Assembly: GCF_000212735.1 (NCBI RefSeq)
Contig: NC_015510.1
Location: forward strand, 5,891,001 to 5,955,000
Source of the DNA: Haliscomenobacter hydrossis DSM 1100
GTDB lineage: Bacteria > Bacteroidota > Bacteroidia > Chitinophagales > Saprospiraceae
Direction: 5' to 3'
DNA length: 64,000 nt
Under the pieces are notes generated by a model. That model was not told the origin of the DNA, searched no databases, and saw nothing but the letters and a program-made list of their open reading frames with translations. This document shows positions 43,070 through 51,702 of the stretch, piece after piece. How positions within the stretch are numbered: the stretch's first letter is position 1; every line of letters starts with the position of its first letter. The translations under genes and the position numbers were made by a program.

Positions 43070-43624
43070 ATGTTAAACACCACACTTAAAACCAATACGC
43101 TCATCCTCCGCAGAATCGCCGCCGCAATACTTGACTATGGTTTCGTCATCGGCTACGCCATCTTGCTTTTTGGGTTGGTAGGTATGTTGTTCGGTTTTGA
43201 TCAAATGGGGAAAATGGAATTCAGCCCAGCTGCTGGACAATTGATTGCTTTTTCAAGCCTCACTTTACCGGTCTTTTTGTATTTTTTTATGCAAGAAAAA
43301 AGTGCCAAAAAAGCGACCATTGGAAAACGTGCTTTAGGGTTACAGGTAGCAATGATCAAAACATCCTCGAACCATTCCCAGGGCATTTTGATTCGGACGA
43401 TAATGAAATTATTGCCTTGGGAAATTGCGCATTGGGGAATTCAATGGTTGGCGTTTTATGTAAAAAAAGAAGCAGCGCCGCCGATTTGGGTATGGGTTGT
43501 GTTGATTGTGCCGCAGGTGGTGGCTTTTTTTTATTTTGTGAGCATGCTGTACACCAAAGGTACATTGAGCCTTTACGATGCGATTGCGGGGACAAAGGTG
43601 GTAAGGCAGGATGCAAAAGTTTGA
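43070..43624 (+). CDS. RDD-family membrane protein
   Basis: 184 aa with three to four membrane helices (about 15-42, 52-70, 110-130, 138-160). RDD-type motifs: LRRIAAAILDYGFVIGYAIL near the N-terminus, KKATIGKRALGLQV in the middle and LSLYDAIAGTKVV at the end. RDD proteins are small inner-membrane proteins, some with sodium/proton antiport activity, mostly uncharacterised. Third gene of the WGR-SWIM unit. A nested palindrome begins 7 nt after the stop. Confidence 0.85.
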   Translation: MLNTTLKTNTLILRRIAAAILDYGFVIGYAILLFGLVGMLFGFDQMGKMEFSPAAGQLIAFSSLTLPVFLYFFMQEKSAKKATIGKRALGLQVAMIKTSSNHSQGILIRTIMKLLPWEIAHWGIQWLAFYVKKEAAPPIWVWVVLIVPQVVAFFYFVSMLYTKGTLSLYDAIAGTKVVRQDAKV

Positions 43625-43630
43625 TTTCTT

Positions 43631-43967
43631 AGGTATTTCTAAGGTGTCTTTGGTTTGTCGATTACCCACAAATCCCCTAATTAGGTTTGTGGTTGATATT
43701 GAGCATTTTACTGCGGCCTCAGAACCCCCGACCCCTAAAGGGGAGCACATTTTAGGTAACTAAAAGGCCTTACTTTTTCTAAAAAAGGGGGAAATATTAC
43801 GATTATCGAAAATATACTCCCCTTTAGGGGTTGGGGGTTCTGAAGCTAAAGCACAATCTCGCATTCAATGTGCGGATTTGTGGGTAATCGACAGGTCTTA
43901 GGTTTCTTAGGTGGTAAAAAAAAGTTATTTCACCACCTAAGAAACCTAAGACACCCTAGAATCACCT
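43631..43967. repeat. 337-bp nested palindromic element
   Basis: Outermost imperfect arms 43631-43648 and 43950-43967. Inside are a perfect 20-bp pair TGTCGATTACCCACAAATCC (43656-43675) and complement (43874-43893), a 26-bp pair with CCCCTAAAGGGGAG (43720-43745 and 43817-43842), and a side hairpin with perfect 21-bp arms (43895-43915 and 43932-43952). The element fills the gap between two converging genes. No coding sequence or transposase. Confidence 0.85.
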
Positions 43968-44000
43968 GAGCTATGCATGAGCGGAGCGCCCTCACCTGGC

Positions 44001-46589
44001 TTACTCCCTCCTTTCCGACTCCAATCCCGCGCCACTGATCAAATTTCCAAAAAACAGCGCGTTCAGGAACAAACGATTGGTTCCATACCAATGCGCCCGG
44101 AAATTCGGGTTATCGGCCATGTAAATGACCCGACCAGCGCCTGAACCACTCACGACAATACCAGCGGTATTTTTGACGATATCCGTGTATTTGCGGTTCA
44201 AATAACCACCCAGGAGTGGATTGGCCGTGTATACCAGTGGGGAGGCGTACGGGTTTTTGGATTTTTCCATAAACACTTCCCCATCGCGGAATACCGGCAT
44301 TTTGCTGCGCTTGTACCCAAAAATCAGGGGATGGCTCAAGTCCAGTTCCGCTTCAAAGATGGTGCCGGGGATTTCCTGGGAGCCCAGGTCATCCGCAATT
44401 TCACCATAAGGGCGCCGTCCGGTACTGGCGTCGGCATTTTTGTACTCTTTCATGGTCGCAAAACCAATCCCCTGGCCTTTCAGCCAGTTGACCGCCCGTT
44501 GAATGCCAATGATGGTTCCCCCCGCGCTGACCCATTCTTTAAGTTTGGCTACGCCACCCGCGTTGATGGTTTGGAACGAACCATCGCCCAGCACAATCAC
44601 GTTGTAGCGGCTGAGGTTGGAACGCACAATGTCGTCGGCTTCTACTTTAGAAATCACCATGTCGAAACGGGTATCCAGCAAGTGCCATACCTCACCAGCG
44701 GTATTGGCACCAACGCCTTCACCTACTACGAGCATGACCTTGGGTTGGCGCAAGGTAAGGAAGTTGTTGCTGCCCAGATCAATCCCATCGGTGGTAAAAC
44801 CCGTACCTACGGCATCAATACTGACATTGAGTTCTTTGACAATCTCGGTCACCCACTGGTGGATTTGTTGCGGCGTGGCACTTTGGTTTTGCACCGGAAT
44901 CATGACGGTACCCGGGTCGTATTTTTTTCCTTGCAAGGTGATGGCCGACATGCCCACCTTGGTACGTAGACCCTTGCTTTGCAAAAACTGCAAAGCCCGT
45001 GGCGCTTGGTAATCCTCCCAGCCCAGCATGTACGCGTAATTGCTTTGAGTTGGAATGGCCGCAGCAGCCCGCACAGGTTTCGGCCCATCTACTTTAGCGC
45101 CCAATACTTTCCCGTCTACCCCTTTTTTGGCCAGTGCCGCATAAGGAATGTTGAACGCCATGGGCAGTGCCCAACTGGAAATATCGTAAAAGATGCTGTC
45201 TTCAAAAGTAGTCGGTGTTTCAAAAATACCCCGGATCAGGCGGTATTGTTTTTGCTCCAGCGGTACGACAAAGGAGTTGTTGGGCTCAAAAGTTTTGCCA
45301 TCCACCGTTACTTTGCTGCCCAGGGCATACACCTCAATCTCCTGTCGGCGTATGATTTCCACCAAACGGTCGAGACGCGCCTGATCGTAAGGGTCCCCAA
45401 AAACGTAGCCCATCCGGCTGTCGTTGCGGGCCTCCTGCATGGCGCTTTGGAAGAAAGATTTTTGGTGTTCGAGCAATTCCTGTTTCAGCTCAACGGCTGC
45501 TTTTTGGGTAGATAGGGCGGTGCGTACCTGGTTGCGAATGGTAAAGGCGAAGGTCAGCAAACCATTGGCACTTTCCTGCAAATGCCCCCGGGAACTGGCT
45601 TGTTCAAAAAGGATACCAATACAACCATGCGCATCGGGGAACGTGGATCCTTTGCCATAGTAGAAGTCATCGTAGCCCTCCTGCGAGTAGTACAAAGAGC
45701 CAATTTCATCCAGGTTTTTGACGTGGTATTGACCGATTTTGGCCGTCAATTCCTGGTTCTGTTTGGGTGTAATCGGGTTGACGCGGGTAGGCACTCCGGG
45801 CATAAAGAAGAACGAAGAGTTGGTGCCCATTTCGTGGTGATCGGTCAGGATATTGGGCTTCCACTCGTGGAAAATTTTGGCCCGCCCCCGGGATTCCGGA
45901 TGTGCTCCGCTCAGCCAGTCGCGGTTGAGGTCAAACCAGTAGTGGTTAAAACGCCCACCTGGCCAGGCTTCGCTGTATTCGCGGTCTTGCGGATCGCCGG
46001 TGAGGTGGCGGTTGCGGTGTTGATTGGCCCAGGTGGAAAAACGATGAAAACCATCGGGATTGAAACAGGGGTCAAAAATGATGATGACCTCGTTCAGCAA
46101 TTTATCCAATTCCGGGCTTTGGCCTGCGGCCAGGTAATAGGCCACCAGTGGCGCAGCGTTGCCCCCGCTGGGTTCGTTGCCGTGGATGGAAAAACCCTGG
46201 TAAATTACAGCTGGTGTATTTTTCAGGTCGGCTTTATCCGCTTCCGCCGGATTGCTCACTTGCAGGTGGCGTGCCTTTAAATCCGGCAGATTTTGATGGT
46301 TGCGCTCGGAAGTGATGGCGATGTACACCAGCGGGCGTCCTTCGTAAGTGCGGGCGTATTCGGTTAGTTTGAAGCGGGGTGACAGTTCAGCCAGCTTGCG
46401 CATGTAGGCCAATTGCTGGTCGTGACTGATGTGCCATTCCCCGATCTGGTAGCCGAGGAACGCTTCCGGGGTAGGAATTTTGGGATCATACGTGATCTCC
46501 GGGAGGTAATAAGATAAGGCTTGTTTGCTTTGGGAATACCCCATGTATGACCACAGCAAACCCAGGATGAGTATCCATTTTTTGCTCAT
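44001..46589 (-). CDS. M14-family zinc carboxypeptidase, exported
   Basis: 862 aa. Signal peptide MSKKWILILGLLWSYMGYSQ. Catalytic domain about 40-350: zinc ligands HGNE (His136, Glu139) and a later His in TDHHEMG (251/252), substrate-binding NPDG (177-180) and NRDW (222-225), and a candidate catalytic Glu in LFEQASSRGH. The C-terminal 500 residues include a ThuA/DJ-1-like fold segment (VIVLGDGSFQTINAGGVAKL), common in this Bacteroidota subgroup. It removes C-terminal residues or acts on peptidoglycan-like peptides in the periplasm. A hairpin with U-tract lies just upstream of its start region and could attenuate or terminate readthrough. Confidence 0.92.
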   Translation of the reverse strand: MSKKWILILGLLWSYMGYSQSKQALSYYLPEITYDPKIPTPEAFLGYQIGEWHISHDQQLAYMRKLAELSPRFKLTEYARTYEGRPLVYIAITSERNHQNLPDLKARHLQVSNPAEADKADLKNTPAVIYQGFSIHGNEPSGGNAAPLVAYYLAAGQSPELDKLLNEVIIIFDPCFNPDGFHRFSTWANQHRNRHLTGDPQDREYSEAWPGGRFNHYWFDLNRDWLSGAHPESRGRAKIFHEWKPNILTDHHEMGTNSSFFFMPGVPTRVNPITPKQNQELTAKIGQYHVKNLDEIGSLYYSQEGYDDFYYGKGSTFPDAHGCIGILFEQASSRGHLQESANGLLTFAFTIRNQVRTALSTQKAAVELKQELLEHQKSFFQSAMQEARNDSRMGYVFGDPYDQARLDRLVEIIRRQEIEVYALGSKVTVDGKTFEPNNSFVVPLEQKQYRLIRGIFETPTTFEDSIFYDISSWALPMAFNIPYAALAKKGVDGKVLGAKVDGPKPVRAAAAIPTQSNYAYMLGWEDYQAPRALQFLQSKGLRTKVGMSAITLQGKKYDPGTVMIPVQNQSATPQQIHQWVTEIVKELNVSIDAVGTGFTTDGIDLGSNNFLTLRQPKVMLVVGEGVGANTAGEVWHLLDTRFDMVISKVEADDIVRSNLSRYNVIVLGDGSFQTINAGGVAKLKEWVSAGGTIIGIQRAVNWLKGQGIGFATMKEYKNADASTGRRPYGEIADDLGSQEIPGTIFEAELDLSHPLIFGYKRSKMPVFRDGEVFMEKSKNPYASPLVYTANPLLGGYLNRKYTDIVKNTAGIVVSGSGAGRVIYMADNPNFRAHWYGTNRLFLNALFFGNLISGAGLESERRE

Positions 46590-46628
46590 AATTTGGTTTG
46601 TTTTGTTAGCGTGTGTTTGGAATAAAAT

Positions 46629-46668
46629 GAAAAAAAGCGGCTAGTTTATCGCACACAAACTAACCGCT
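46629..46668 (-). terminator. Minus-strand terminator upstream of the M14 gene
   Basis: AGCGGCTAGTTT (46636-46647) and AAACTAACCGCT (46657-46668) pair with one mismatch; an A-run (46629-46635) gives the U-tract on the minus strand. It stops transcripts from the small secreted-protein gene. A TATTTTTG box on the minus strand at 46678-46685 raises the option that it lies in the leader of the M14 gene. Confidence 0.7.
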
Positions 46669-46802
46669 CCCAAAAACCAAAAATAACAAAACTCAAATGA
46701 GCAACATGGAAAACTTTATGATCTGCTAATGTCTGTTGAGTTTACGAAGATGATGAACCGCTGTCAGGCGACAGACAACACAACACGTAATGCTCAGGAT
46801 GT

Positions 46803-47159
46803 TTAATCCAGCGCAATTTTGGAGCACAAAATTGAATTTTGATCAATTACCAACACTTGACGCAAGCTGCCGGACTCCTGTTTTACTCTTAAAATGTAAC
46901 GCCCTTTTGGCAATTTAGAGAGGTTCAAACGGGTCATGTAACCGTTGTGTGCAGTGATGTTTTGTTCGTGGTAGGTTTCACGACTGTCGAGGCTTTCCAG
47001 CGTGATGGATGTTTTTTCTTTTTGCAAATTGGCCAGGCGTACCACCAGGGAGCGGTCTTCGACCGATGTGTTCAATAGTACATTTTCAATGATTGGTGGA
47101 GTTGCCAGCAGTTGTAGCATAGACAAAGCTAACGCTAAGGACATGATTAGACGCTTCAT
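46803..47159 (-). CDS. Small secreted beta-rich protein
   Basis: 118 aa. Signal peptide MKRLIMSLALALSMLQLLA. The mature part ESLDSRETYHEQNITAHNGY and LPKGRYILRVKQESGSLRQV resembles the Ig-like beta-sandwich of type-A (Por secretion) C-terminal domains, standing alone with only a short preceding segment. It lacks a clear KxxK end motif. Unknown function; may be a free-standing adhesion or matrix protein. A perfect hairpin sits 29 nt upstream of the start and a terminator lies 135 nt downstream. Confidence 0.75.
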   Translation of the reverse strand: MKRLIMSLALALSMLQLLATPPIIENVLLNTSVEDRSLVVRLANLQKEKTSITLESLDSRETYHEQNITAHNGYMTRLNLSKLPKGRYILRVKQESGSLRQVLVIDQNSILCSKIALD

Positions 47160-47187
47160 AAAAGATCAGGTTTAAATGATAAATAAT

Positions 47188-47214
47188 GCAACGCCAGGGG
47201 TGAACTGGCGTTGC
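47188..47214. terminator. Perfect 10-bp hairpin between two minus-strand genes
   Basis: GCAACGCCAG, 7-nt loop, CTGGCGTTGC. It is followed on the minus strand by ATTATTTAT rather than a clean U-tract. Either a weak terminator of the SIMPL gene or a 5' stem in the leader of the small secreted-protein gene. Confidence 0.5.
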
Positions 47215-47374
47215 TTTGTCGGGTAATGATTCTTACAAACAAAGACGGGTAAGCGTAGCAAAGAGTTGCTCGAAAAAGTGTTAAAATTTGAATAGCTCGA
47301 TAAAAAGCCATTTTTTAAAGACCAAGTGCCTATTTATTGGTATAAAATTTTTATTTGAATGAGCTGAACAGACC

Positions 47375-48070
47375 TTATTTGTGCAAGAGTTCAAAACGAA
47401 AGCGCATGGAAAGGGTAGTAATGCTGCTGAGTGGATCGGCTTTTGCGGCTTCGGTTTGGTCGTAGTGGCGCGACAAAGAAGGATCTTCCAGCAATTCATA
47501 GTAGTTCAATTCCTGTTTGTTCAGGTCTTCAACTTCCAGGATTTTGCCCAGGCTACAATTCATCAGGGTGGCCATTTTTTCGGCTTTACTGCGGGCTTTA
47601 GTGTACAACTTTTCAAATAAACCCAGTTCGGTTTTTTCAACTTCCGGGTAAATTTTGTCTCCCACATTTCCTTCCACGTAGCTCAATTGGCGCAGTAGCG
47701 TCACCAGGTTGTCTAACTCGGTTTTATTGTTGACCTTGATTTTGAAAATGACAAAGGGGGCCTCATCGCGCGAGATGGCATAGGTTTCTTCGCGGTTGAT
47801 GGCGTATTTTACTTTGTTGCTCTCTAAAAATTGTTTGAGCTGGTTTTCGTTTTCTTTGATGCGGGAGCGAAGCATTTTGCGTTGTGCTGCGTAATCGCGA
47901 TCCAGGTCTAATTCGTCTTCCAATTCCGGATTGACCCGCAAATGGTATTCCATAGCAACTGGTTGACGTTCCAATGATTCCATTACTTTTACATCCAGGT
48001 AAGCCGGAGTTTGTGCGTAAATGCTTCCCAAACCAGTAATAAGGCAGAGCAACAGGATCAGCTTTTTCAT
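47375..48070 (-). CDS. SIMPL (DUF541) domain exported protein
   Basis: 231 aa. Signal peptide MKKLILLLCLITGLGSIYAQ. Body fits the SIMPL/DUF541 fold: YLDVKVMESLERQPVAMEYH, a long charged helix (RKMLRSRIKENENQLKQFL), FVIFKIKVNNKTELDNLVTLL, and the conserved LYTKARSKAEKMATLMNCSLGKILEVED. Periplasmic or outer-membrane-linked family of poorly known function, implicated in oxidative-stress and signalling contexts in other bacteria. A 160-bp palindrome lies between it and the divergent DUF2279 gene. Confidence 0.85.
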   Translation of the reverse strand: MKKLILLLCLITGLGSIYAQTPAYLDVKVMESLERQPVAMEYHLRVNPELEDELDLDRDYAAQRKMLRSRIKENENQLKQFLESNKVKYAINREETYAISRDEAPFVIFKIKVNNKTELDNLVTLLRQLSYVEGNVGDKIYPEVEKTELGLFEKLYTKARSKAEKMATLMNCSLGKILEVEDLNKQELNYYELLEDPSLSRHYDQTEAAKADPLSSITTLSMRFRFELLHK

Positions 48071-48148
48071 GTTAAATGGGATATTAATGGATGTTGAAAA
48101 ATATTCATTAGGTACTAAACGTACTTTTGTTACAAATTTGACGTGGCA

Positions 48149-48308
48149 AGTACCAGATCATAATTAATGATGTCTATTTGAAGGTGGAAATTTCAATCCA
48201 GACAAGGCAAAAAACGCAGCCATAGCAGGGCTATGGCGAGGCTTTTTAACGCAGTATGGGTTGAAATTTGCCCTTCAAATAACATTAATTAATTGTGAGC
48301 GGGTACTT
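48149..48308. repeat. 160-bp imperfect palindrome (MITE-like)
   Basis: Outer arms AAGTACC (48149-48155) and GGTACTT (48302-48308). Then ATTAATG and TATTTGAAGGTGGAAATTTC (48162-48194) pair with GAAATTTGCCCTTCAAATA and CATTAAT (48262-48290). The centre is CCATAGCAGGGCTATGG. It lies between divergent genes, so it is not simply a terminator; both promoters must lie outside or within it. Confidence 0.8.
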
Positions 48309-48351
48309 ACGGTTCAAAAATAGACATTTCTTGGCTCCAAAATCGATTAGC

Positions 48352-49344
48352 ATGCGGATTACCTTTGTTTTGTTGTTCCTCATCCAGGTAACCAGTGGTT
48401 TTTCGCAAGAAAATAAAGCTTGGCAGTGGCTGGAACCCGCAGACACGTTCAACAACAAACGTTTTAAACTCCTGGCTATTGGTGGGGCTACCGCCTATGC
48501 AGCAACTTCGGTAGGATTGTATTCCATTTGGTACAGAAATTATGACCTTGGGCCTTTTCATTTTTTCAATGACAAATTCGGCAACAACGACGAATGGGAA
48601 AAAGTAGACAAGGCGGGCCACGTGGTTACTGCTTACGCCGAAAGTTATCTGGCCTTCAGAGGCATGCGTTGGGCTGGGGTAAAACACAAACCCGCGGTTT
48701 GGATTGGTGCTGGAGTGGGTACAATTTTGCAAGGCACGATCGAAGTCATGGATGGTTTTTCCGCTGGCTGGGGCTTTTCAAAAATGGATATCCTGGCCAA
48801 TACCATCGGGGTAGCCACTTTTACCGCACAGGAATTGTTGTGGAAGGAACAACGCATGATGATCAAGGTTTCGAATACCCGTCCCAATTATCCGGCTACA
48901 CTGATTCCTGGCAACAAAGGTGGTCCTCCGCTGAGCGTTCGCCAGATTGCCCATGGATTGTACGGCGACAACTATTTGGAAGCCTTCATCAAAGACTACA
49001 ATGGCATGACGGTTTGGGCCTCGATCAACCCAGCTTCATTTTTAAAACTTTCGGAGAACAGCCGTTTTCCGCGCTGGCTCAACGTTGCTGTAGGTTTTGG
49101 TGCAGATGGCGTTTATGGCGCGTATGGCAACGTATATACCGATGCCAATGATAGCTACAGCCTGACCAACATACAACGGGAAAAGGAGTACTACCTTTCC
49201 TTTGATGTAGATTTGCGCCGCATCCGTACCCGCAGTCCGCTGTTGCGCACCATTTTCCAAGGATTGTCTTTTGTGAAAATTCCTGGTCCAACCCTGGAGA
49301 TGAGCTCGATTGGAAAACCCAAATTTCACTTCTTTTATTGGTGA
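48352..49344 (+). CDS. DUF2279-family exported protein
   Basis: 330 aa from the ATG at 48352, which gives signal peptide MRITFVLLFLIQVTSGFS. Family features: AIGGATAYAATSVGLYSIWY, FHFFNDKFGNNDEWEKVDKAGH, VWIGAGVGTILQGTIEVMDG, DILANTIGVATFTAQELLW, as in DUF2279/YfiM proteins. Likely an outer-membrane or envelope protein; function unknown. The longer frame (from 48295) starts inside the palindrome and is rejected. Confidence 0.88.
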   Translation: MRITFVLLFLIQVTSGFSQENKAWQWLEPADTFNNKRFKLLAIGGATAYAATSVGLYSIWYRNYDLGPFHFFNDKFGNNDEWEKVDKAGHVVTAYAESYLAFRGMRWAGVKHKPAVWIGAGVGTILQGTIEVMDGFSAGWGFSKMDILANTIGVATFTAQELLWKEQRMMIKVSNTRPNYPATLIPGNKGGPPLSVRQIAHGLYGDNYLEAFIKDYNGMTVWASINPASFLKLSENSRFPRWLNVAVGFGADGVYGAYGNVYTDANDSYSLTNIQREKEYYLSFDVDLRRIRTRSPLLRTIFQGLSFVKIPGPTLEMSSIGKPKFHFFYW

Positions 49345-49378
49345 TTAAAATTACCCCGGGTGGATAAATGATTTATTT

Positions 49379-49386
49379 TAGATTTG
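49379..49386 (+). promoter_or_regulatory. -7 box upstream of the GH65 gene
   Basis: TAGATTTG matches TAnnTTTG exactly, 55 nt before the ATG at 49442. No good -33 TTTG at the expected spacing. Confidence 0.4.
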
Positions 49387-49441
49387 CTGATTCCCGAAAT
49401 CCTTTCCACAACTACATCAGTGGGATTAATAATGTGAAACA

Positions 49442-51487
49442 ATGAAACGATTAGCACTTTTTTTCCTCTGCGCTGCTTTTGGCAGTAAATGTCCAATGGG
49501 CATTGCCCAAAACCTGAGTGACTCACCCTGGCACGTGTCTGCCCAAAACATCGACCCGAGCAAGTATTTTGGGGTCACGGTGGCCAATGGTATGGTGGGT
49601 TTGGTCTCTTCACCAGAACCCATGCGCGTCAAAGACGTGGTACTCAATGGGGTGTACGACAACTACCAACGTGGCCGGGTGTCCAACATCCTCAAGACCT
49701 TCAACCACATCAACATGAACCTGGATGTGGACGGACGCCGCATTGGTCGAGCCGACATCAGCAATTACCAGCAAGCACTGGACATGCAAAAAGCGTCATT
49801 GGCCACCACGTTTGAAGTGGGCGACAAGCTGAGCGTGCGGCACACCCTCATGTCGCTGCGCCACTTGCCCTTTACCGCCATGAGCATCATTGAAATCAAG
49901 GCCAAAAAGGACGTGACCATTACCCCGATGAGCGTCATCGAAGCGCCGGATCACCTCAGCGATGTACGCAACTACTACAGTGAAATCGACCGTCCCCACG
50001 TGGTCATTCCGCTGTTGACCTCGGTCGCCAACAGCCCCAGCGGAAAAGTGAAGGTAGCAGCTTCAACCAGCTTCATTTTTGACGAACCTCATGGACAAGA
50101 GCCTAAGATCATCCACGAAGATTGGGACTACAACATGCACCTGGCCAAGTTTTACAAAAAACTCAAAGCGGGTGAAACTTACCGGTTTACCCTGGTCGGT
50201 TCTGCCGTTTCATCGGCGCATTTTCAAGACCCCCACAACGAAGCCGAACGTTTGACCATTTTTGCCAAACTGGAAGGTACTGCCCGTTTGCTCAAACGCC
50301 ACGAGGCCGAATGGGGCAAACTTTGGGAAAGCGACATCGTCATTGAAGGCGATTTGGAAAGCCAACGGGCGGTGCGTTTTGCCATTTATCACTTGTATTC
50401 TTTTGCCCGCGAGGGTACTGCGTATAGCCTTTCTCCGATGGGATTGTCGGGCTTGGGCTACAACGGTCACGTATTTTGGGACACCGAATTGTGGATGTAC
50501 CCACCCGTGCTGATGTTGCAGCCTGCTATTGCCCGCTCTTTGCTCGACTACCGCTTTGAGCGCCTGGAAGCGGCCAAACGCAATGCTTTTTCACACGGCT
50601 ACAAAGGGGCCATGTACCCCTGGGAATCCAGTGACGACGGATCGGAAGATACCCCGGTTTGGGCGCTTACCGGGCCATTTCAGCACCACATCACTGGAGA
50701 TATTGCCTGGGCGAATTGGAAGTATTATCAAGTGACCAAAGACAAACTTTGGCTACGTGACCGCGGCTGGCCGGTGATCAAAGCCGCAGCCGAATTCTGG
50801 GCGAGCCGGGTAGAGCGCAATGGCCCGGGCAAATACGACATCAACAACGTGATTGGGGCCAATGAATGGCAGGAGAACATCGACAACAATGCCTTTACCA
50901 ACGGCATGGCCATTACTTCCCTGCGCATTGCTAACCAGACCGCAAAAGAGCTGGGACTTGCCCCTGATCCGGATTGGGAACACGTTGCCCAAAACATTCC
51001 CATCCTCAAATTTCCGGATGGAACCACCCGCGAAAATGCTACTTACGATGGTGTGACCATCAAACAAGCCGACGTAAACCTGCTTTCATTTCCCTTGGAC
51101 ATCATCAAAGACGAAGCCAGTATCCGCAAAGACCTCCAATACTACGAACCCCGCATGGCTCAGGACGGCCCGGCCATGGGGCAATCGGTACTGGCGGCCC
51201 TGTATGGCCGTTTGGGTGAAGCAGAAAAGGCCTACGGGATGTTCAAAAAAAGTTACCAACCCAACCAGGTGCCACCTTTTGGCGTATTGGCGGAAACGGC
51301 GGGGGGCAACAACCCCTATTTCGCCACGGGTGCAGGGGGTATGTTGCAGGCCATTCTGGCTGGCCTCGGCGGACTGGAGATCACGGATCAGGGGATCATT
51401 CAGTTGAAAACCAAATTACCCAAGGCCTGGAAATCCTTGACCTTGAAGGGGGTAGGGGTAGAGAAAAAGACGTTTGTTGTGAAATAG
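49442..51487 (+). CDS. Exported glycoside hydrolase family 65-like protein
   Basis: 681 aa. Signal peptide MKRLALFFLCAAFGSKCPMG plus IAQ. An N-terminal beta-sandwich is followed by the (alpha/alpha)6 barrel of GH65. Motifs: GLSGLGYNGHVFWDTELWMY, YRFERLEAAKRNAFSHGYKG and the catalytic-acid region GANEWQENIDNNAFTN (Glu near 476). GH65 contains trehalases, kojibiose/maltose phosphorylases and alpha-glucosyl-galactosyl-hydroxylysine glucosidases. Secretion and lack of an obvious phosphate loop favour a hydrolase of an alpha-glucoside; substrate not determinable. A long iterated GC-rich repeat begins directly after the stop. Confidence 0.88.
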   Translation: MKRLALFFLCAAFGSKCPMGIAQNLSDSPWHVSAQNIDPSKYFGVTVANGMVGLVSSPEPMRVKDVVLNGVYDNYQRGRVSNILKTFNHINMNLDVDGRRIGRADISNYQQALDMQKASLATTFEVGDKLSVRHTLMSLRHLPFTAMSIIEIKAKKDVTITPMSVIEAPDHLSDVRNYYSEIDRPHVVIPLLTSVANSPSGKVKVAASTSFIFDEPHGQEPKIIHEDWDYNMHLAKFYKKLKAGETYRFTLVGSAVSSAHFQDPHNEAERLTIFAKLEGTARLLKRHEAEWGKLWESDIVIEGDLESQRAVRFAIYHLYSFAREGTAYSLSPMGLSGLGYNGHVFWDTELWMYPPVLMLQPAIARSLLDYRFERLEAAKRNAFSHGYKGAMYPWESSDDGSEDTPVWALTGPFQHHITGDIAWANWKYYQVTKDKLWLRDRGWPVIKAAAEFWASRVERNGPGKYDINNVIGANEWQENIDNNAFTNGMAITSLRIANQTAKELGLAPDPDWEHVAQNIPILKFPDGTTRENATYDGVTIKQADVNLLSFPLDIIKDEASIRKDLQYYEPRMAQDGPAMGQSVLAALYGRLGEAEKAYGMFKKSYQPNQVPPFGVLAETAGGNNPYFATGAGGMLQAILAGLGGLEITDQGIIQLKTKLPKAWKSLTLKGVGVEKKTFVVK

Positions 51488-51690
51488 GGGTTCGACGTTC
51501 GAGGGTTCGGGAGTTCGAGGGTTCAGAGCCGGTCGCCGAGCGGAGCCGAGGTGCCCGATCCCGAACCCCCGATCCCGAACCCCCGAACCCCCGAATCCCC
51601 GAACCCCCGAACCCTCGAACCCCCGAACCCCGAACCCCGAACCCCGAACCCCGAACCCCGAACCCCGAACCCCCGAACGTCGAACCCGTT
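51488..51690. repeat. Conserved-loop hairpin copy 4 (inverted) followed by CGAACCC tandem repeat
   Basis: Left arm GGTTCGGGAGTTCGAGGGTTC (in parts, about 51504-51524), loop core TCGCCGAGCGGAGCCGAG (51533-51550, the inverted form of the loop in copies 1-3), then CCCGATCCCGAACCCCCGAT. From about 51560 to 51690 the word CGAACCC or CGAACCCC is repeated some fifteen times. No spacers, so not a CRISPR. Confidence 0.85.
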
Positions 51691-51702
51691 AAAACACTTA
51701 AC

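Noticed and set aside
51560-51690. Regular short repeats that might suggest a CRISPR
   Set aside because: Units are 7-8 bp and contiguous, without unique spacers; no cas genes.
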